DNA from: Acidimicrobiales bacterium
Lineage (GTDB): Bacteria > Actinomycetota > Acidimicrobiia > Acidimicrobiales > SHLQ01
Assembly (NCBI GenBank): GCA_020629635.1
Contig: JAHDCX010000003.1
Span: 143,480 to 207,479, forward strand
Reading direction: 5' to 3'
Length of the DNA: 64,000 bases
This document shows positions 59,762 through 64,000 of the stretch, one piece after another; position 1 is the first letter of the stretch, and every line of letters begins with the position of its first letter. The notes under the pieces are model-generated. The model did not search any database, was not told the DNA's origin, and saw only the letters and a list, made by a program, of their open reading frames with translations. A program made the position numbers and the translations under genes.

Positions 59762-60985
59762 ATGACCATCTACAAGCGCCTATTGGCCTTGCTCGCCGTA
59801 CTTGCGCTGCTCGCAGCCGCCTGTGGCAGCGACGGCGACAGCGAGACGACAACCGACGAGGCCGACAGCGCCGAAGCCGAAACGACCGACGAGGGCGACT
59901 CCTCAGAAGACGACGGTGCGATGGAGGAGGCCTCCGACGTGAAGGCCGCCTTCGTCATGGTTGCCCCGATCGGCGATGCCGGCTGGAACTTCATGCACAA
60001 CGAAGGTCGCCTGGGCGCCGAAGCGGCGACCGGCGTGGAGACCGCGTTCGTCGACAGCATCCCCGAGGGGGGCGCCGAGTTCGACAACGCCGTGCAGAAC
60101 TTCATCGACCAGGGCTACAACGTGATCATCACGACGTCGTTCGGCTACATGGACGCGACCGAGACGTTTGCCGCCGCGAACCCCGACGTTCGCTTCGAGC
60201 ACGTGTCGGGCTTCAAGATGAACGACACCAACTTCGGCAACACCTTCGGCCGCATGTACCAGCCCCGCTACATCGCGGGCATGGCAGCAGGCGCCGCGAC
60301 CGAGTCGAACAAGATCGGCTACGTCGCCGCCTTCCCGATCCCCGAGGTCATCCGCGGCATCAACGCCTTCGCCCTCGGCGTCGCCGCCACCAACCCCGAC
60401 GCCGTCGTCGAGGTCAGCTGGACCAGCACCTGGTTCGATCCCGGTGTCGAAGGCAACTCCGCGCAGGCCCTCATCGATGCGGGCGCCGACGTGCTCACGA
60501 TGCACCAGGACTCGACGGCGACCGGCCAGGCCATCACCGAAGCGGGTGGAACGTTCATCGGCTACCACAGCGACATGAGCGCTCAGGTCGACTCGTACCT
60601 CACCGCTCCGGTGTGGAACTGGACGCAGCGCTACGCCGACATCATCGAAGAGGCCAAGGCTGGCGAGTTCATGCCGCAGGCGTGGTGGGGCGGCATGGCC
60701 GACGGCGTCGTGGACATCGACATTCCGTCGAGCTCCCCCGTCGCGGACGACATGCAGGCCGTCAAGGACTCGATCCTCGCTGGAGACTTCGACGTCTTCG
60801 ACCAGGGCACGATCTCCGACCAGGACGGCACCGTCATCATCGACGAGGGTGTCGTGCAGGTCGAGCTCACGGATCCCTTTGCGCCTGACGTGGTCGTCGC
60901 AGGCCCCGGTGACGAACTCCACGACGGCGTGCTCGCAACGATGAGCTTCTTCGTCGAGAACGTCGTGGGCTCCCCCACCGGCTGA
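59762..60985 (+). CDS. BMP/PnrA-type ABC substrate-binding lipoprotein
   Basis: The 407-aa product has lipobox LLAAAC with Cys21, a long acidic Asp/Glu/Thr linker, then a BMP domain (MVAPIGDAGWNFMHNEGR; DQGYNVIITTSFGYMDAT; AAFPIPEVIRGINAFALG; WWGGMADGVVDIDIPSSS). PnrA relatives bind purine nucleosides. GGAGGAGGGG precedes the ATG. A strong hairpin follows, before the ATPase gene. Confidence 0.9.
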   Translation: MTIYKRLLALLAVLALLAAACGSDGDSETTTDEADSAEAETTDEGDSSEDDGAMEEASDVKAAFVMVAPIGDAGWNFMHNEGRLGAEAATGVETAFVDSIPEGGAEFDNAVQNFIDQGYNVIITTSFGYMDATETFAAANPDVRFEHVSGFKMNDTNFGNTFGRMYQPRYIAGMAAGAATESNKIGYVAAFPIPEVIRGINAFALGVAATNPDAVVEVSWTSTWFDPGVEGNSAQALIDAGADVLTMHQDSTATGQAITEAGGTFIGYHSDMSAQVDSYLTAPVWNWTQRYADIIEEAKAGEFMPQAWWGGMADGVVDIDIPSSSPVADDMQAVKDSILAGDFDVFDQGTISDQDGTVIIDEGVVQVELTDPFAPDVVVAGPGDELHDGVLATMSFFVENVVGSPTG

Positions 60986-61024
60986 GCTGTCCTTTCCCGC
61001 AGGCTCGCCGAGCCTCATGCTCGC

Positions 61025-61056
61025 AAGATCCCGGGTGGCTCGCCACCCGGGATCTT
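61025..61056 (+). terminator. Strong intra-operon terminator/attenuator
   Basis: A perfect 14-bp stem (61025-61038 with 61043-61056) with four-base loop CTCG, followed by CTCATTTT. It sits between binding-protein and ATPase genes and should favour binding-protein expression. Confidence 0.8.
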
Positions 61057-61116
61057 CTCATTTTGGCGACGCCCGATTGGGCGGGTCTCGCACCCACGAG
61101 AAAGGCTGCTAGCGCC

Positions 61117-62630
61117 ATGTCCGACACGCCCGCAGTCGAGCTGGATTCGATCTGGAAACGCTTCCCCGGAGTGACGGCGAACGCTGGCGCGACGTTGCGC
61201 GTCCGACCTGGAAGCGTGCACGCCGTGCTCGGTGAGAACGGTGCCGGCAAGACCACGCTGATGAACGTTCTCGCCGGGGTCTATCGGCCCGACGAGGGCC
61301 GCGTCCTCATCGACGGAACCGAACAGCACTTCTCGAAGCCCGCCGACGCCATTGCGGCAGGCGTCGCCATGGTCCACCAGGAATTCCGACTCATTCCGAC
61401 CTTCACAGTCGCCGAGAACGTCGCCCTCGCAGAGTCGCCGACGCTCATCAACACGAGCCGTCTCGAGACCGAGGTCGCCAAGCTCGCCGACCGCTTCGGC
61501 CTGGCGACCGAGCCGGACAAGGAGGTCTGGCAGCTCTCCATGGGCGAACGCCAGCGGGTCGAGATCCTGAAGGCGCTCTGGCGTGACGCTCGGGTCCTCA
61601 TTCTCGACGAGCCGACCGCAGTCCTCACCCCGGCGGAGGCCGACGAGCTCGGCAGGATCACCGCCGCGATGGCCGACGATGGTCGGGCCATCATCTTCAT
61701 CTCGCACAAGCTCGACGAGGTGACCTCGTTCTGCGACGACGCGACGGTCCTGAGACACGGTGCCACGGTCGCCGGCGACATTCCGGTTTCGACGCTCGAC
61801 GCGACGCGACTCGCCGAGCTCATGGTGGGCGAAGCCACCGCCGTGTCCCAACGGCGGACCCGCACGACTCCGGTGGCCGATCGAGTCGTCCTCGACGTCG
61901 CAGAGCTCTCCGTCGTCGATGTCCATGGGCGTGCCGTCGTCGATGGTGTGGACCTGACGGTGCGGGCTGGCGAGATCGTTGGCGTTGCGGGCGTTGCCGG
62001 TAACGGTCAGCGGCCGCTTGCCGATGCGATCGCCGGTCTCCGGCCGACCCAACACGGCACGATTCGGCTGCGCGGCGAGTCGCTCGACGGGCGTTCCCCT
62101 CGGGCTCGGAACGACGCCGGCCTCGCCTACGTTCCAGAGGATCGCATCGGCGTCGGACTCGCACCGCGAATGAACGTCATCGAGAACGCCATGATGCGGG
62201 CGTATCGCGCCCTGTCGAAGGGCCCATTCATCGACCGTCGTGCGGCCACACGACACGCCGACGACCTCGTCGAGCGTTACCGGGTCAAGGTCGCCAAGCT
62301 CCAGAATCCGATGGCCGGCCTGTCGGGAGGCAATCTGCAACGCCTTCTCGTCGGTCGCGAACTCGACGTCTCCCCCGCCGTCGTCATCGCTGCACAACCC
62401 ACCCGGGGCCTCGACGTTCAGGGCGTCGCCGCAATCCAACAGATCCTTCTCGAGCAGGCGGCCAGCGATGCCGGGATTCTGCTGATCAGCGAGGACCTCG
62501 AAGAGCTCTTCGCCCTCAGCGATCGCATCCTCGTGATGCACGAAGGATCCATCGCCGGCGTCTTTGACCCCGACACTGCCTCACGAGCGGACGTCGGTGC
62601 GGCGATGGCGGGATCTCGAACGGCCGCCAC

Positions 62631-62634
<4 letters not shown>
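61117..62634 (+). CDS. ABC transporter ATPase with two nucleotide-binding domains, nucleoside type
   Basis: The 505-aa product has two cassettes. The first has Walker A GENGAGKTT, signature LSMGERQR and Walker B VLILDEPTAVLTP. The second has the degenerate Walker A GVAGNGQRP and signature LSGGNLQR, as usual in the sugar/nucleoside (YufO, MglA) group. ATG 61117 is preferred to an upstream in-frame start inside the terminator region. The stop overlaps the permease GTG. Confidence 0.92.
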
Positions 62635-63691
<1,057 letters not shown>

Positions 63692-63695
<4 letters not shown>

Positions 63696-64000
63696 CCGAA
63701 GAGACCCTGCTCGGACTCATCGTGTCGATCATCGAATTCGGCACACTCCTCTACCTTGCGGCGCTCGGGGAAACGATCGCCGAGCGCGCCGGCGTGCTCA
63801 ATCTCGGAGTCGAGGGAATGATGGCGATGGGTGCGATGTCGGCGTTCTGGGTCGGCGTCGAAACCGGAAGTCCTTGGGCGGCACTGTTGTTCGCCGCGCT
63901 CGTCGGTCTGGGACTGGCACTCGTTCACGGAATCGTGTCGGTGGTGCTGGGGGCCGACCAGGTGGTGAGCGGACTTGCCTTGACGATCCTCGGGCTGGGG
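63692..64000 (+). CDS. ABC transporter permease (YufQ/NupQ-like), 5' part only
   Basis: ATG 63692 overlaps the previous stop (ATGA). The frame stays open to the window end, giving 103 codons. ETIAERAGVLNLGVEGMMAMGAMSAFW is the typical start of the second permease of this family, shown here in part as AGVLNLGVEGMM. The C-terminal two thirds lie outside the window. Confidence 0.9.

Overview
The window looks like a chromosomal stretch from a high-GC, aerobic, heterotrophic actinobacterium. The class Acidimicrobiia (Ilumatobacter-like) is my best guess. The reasons are the high GC content, frequent GTG starts, several leaderless-looking starts, an actinobacterial-type HemQ, lipoproteins with acidic Ser/Asp/Glu linkers, and surface proteins ending in LAFTG plus a membrane anchor. 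The lineage is inference. I saw no rRNA, tRNA or CRISPR. Coding density is very high, and no stretch over 300 bases lacks a gene or a described element.

Layout. 1-13.9 kb: two very large LAFTG-anchored surface proteins (one cut by the window edge), a lysozyme-fold exoprotein and a GntR regulator. 13.9-19.5 kb: a lone form-II CoxL-like molybdenum hydroxylase subunit, a small unknown protein, and a CobS/CobT chelatase-type pair. 19.6-34.8 kb: a sulfonate-catabolism island. It holds xsc, an IclR regulator, an iron transhydrogenase-like enzyme, an FAD/Fe-S 2-hydroxyacid dehydrogenase, a TRAP transporter (dctP carries two compensating indels), a TetR regulator, pta, and a taurine/sulfonate-type ABC transporter. 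34.9-37.8 kb: nitroreductase, universal stress protein, ATP-dependent DNA ligase, an SRPBCC protein and a 42-aa ORF. 37.8-47.1 kb: a lipoxygenase-like gene converging on an operon for nitronate monooxygenase, a multi-membrane alpha/beta hydrolase, an adenylate cyclase-STAND ATPase and a catalase-fold protein. 47.1-52.3 kb: acyl-CoA and amino-acid enzymes and a HisA-HisI-HisE triple fusion. 52.3-56.5 kb: SoxR divergent from a Rieske protein-MFS-FdhD operon. 56.5-57.5 kb: a REP-flanked RAYT transposase element. 57.5-64 kb: HemQ, an M20 peptidase, and a BMP/nucleoside-type ABC transporter that runs off the edge.

How the genes may work together. The strongest system is the sulfonate island. Near-identical dyads TGGAA-N6-TTCCA lie at the control regions of xsc/iclR, adh/FAD-dehydrogenase, dctP and the ABC operon, which predicts one IclR-type regulon. 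The enzymes suggest a route in which a hydroxysulfonate such as isethionate is oxidised by a hydroxyacid-oxoacid transhydrogenase using 2-oxoglutarate. The FAD/Fe-S enzyme would re-oxidise the resulting D-2-hydroxyglutarate, Xsc would release sulfite and acetyl phosphate, and Pta would make acetyl-CoA. A second candidate system is the hydrolase, cyclase-STAND, catalase-fold and lipoxygenase locus, which resembles an oxylipin pathway with its own signalling protein.
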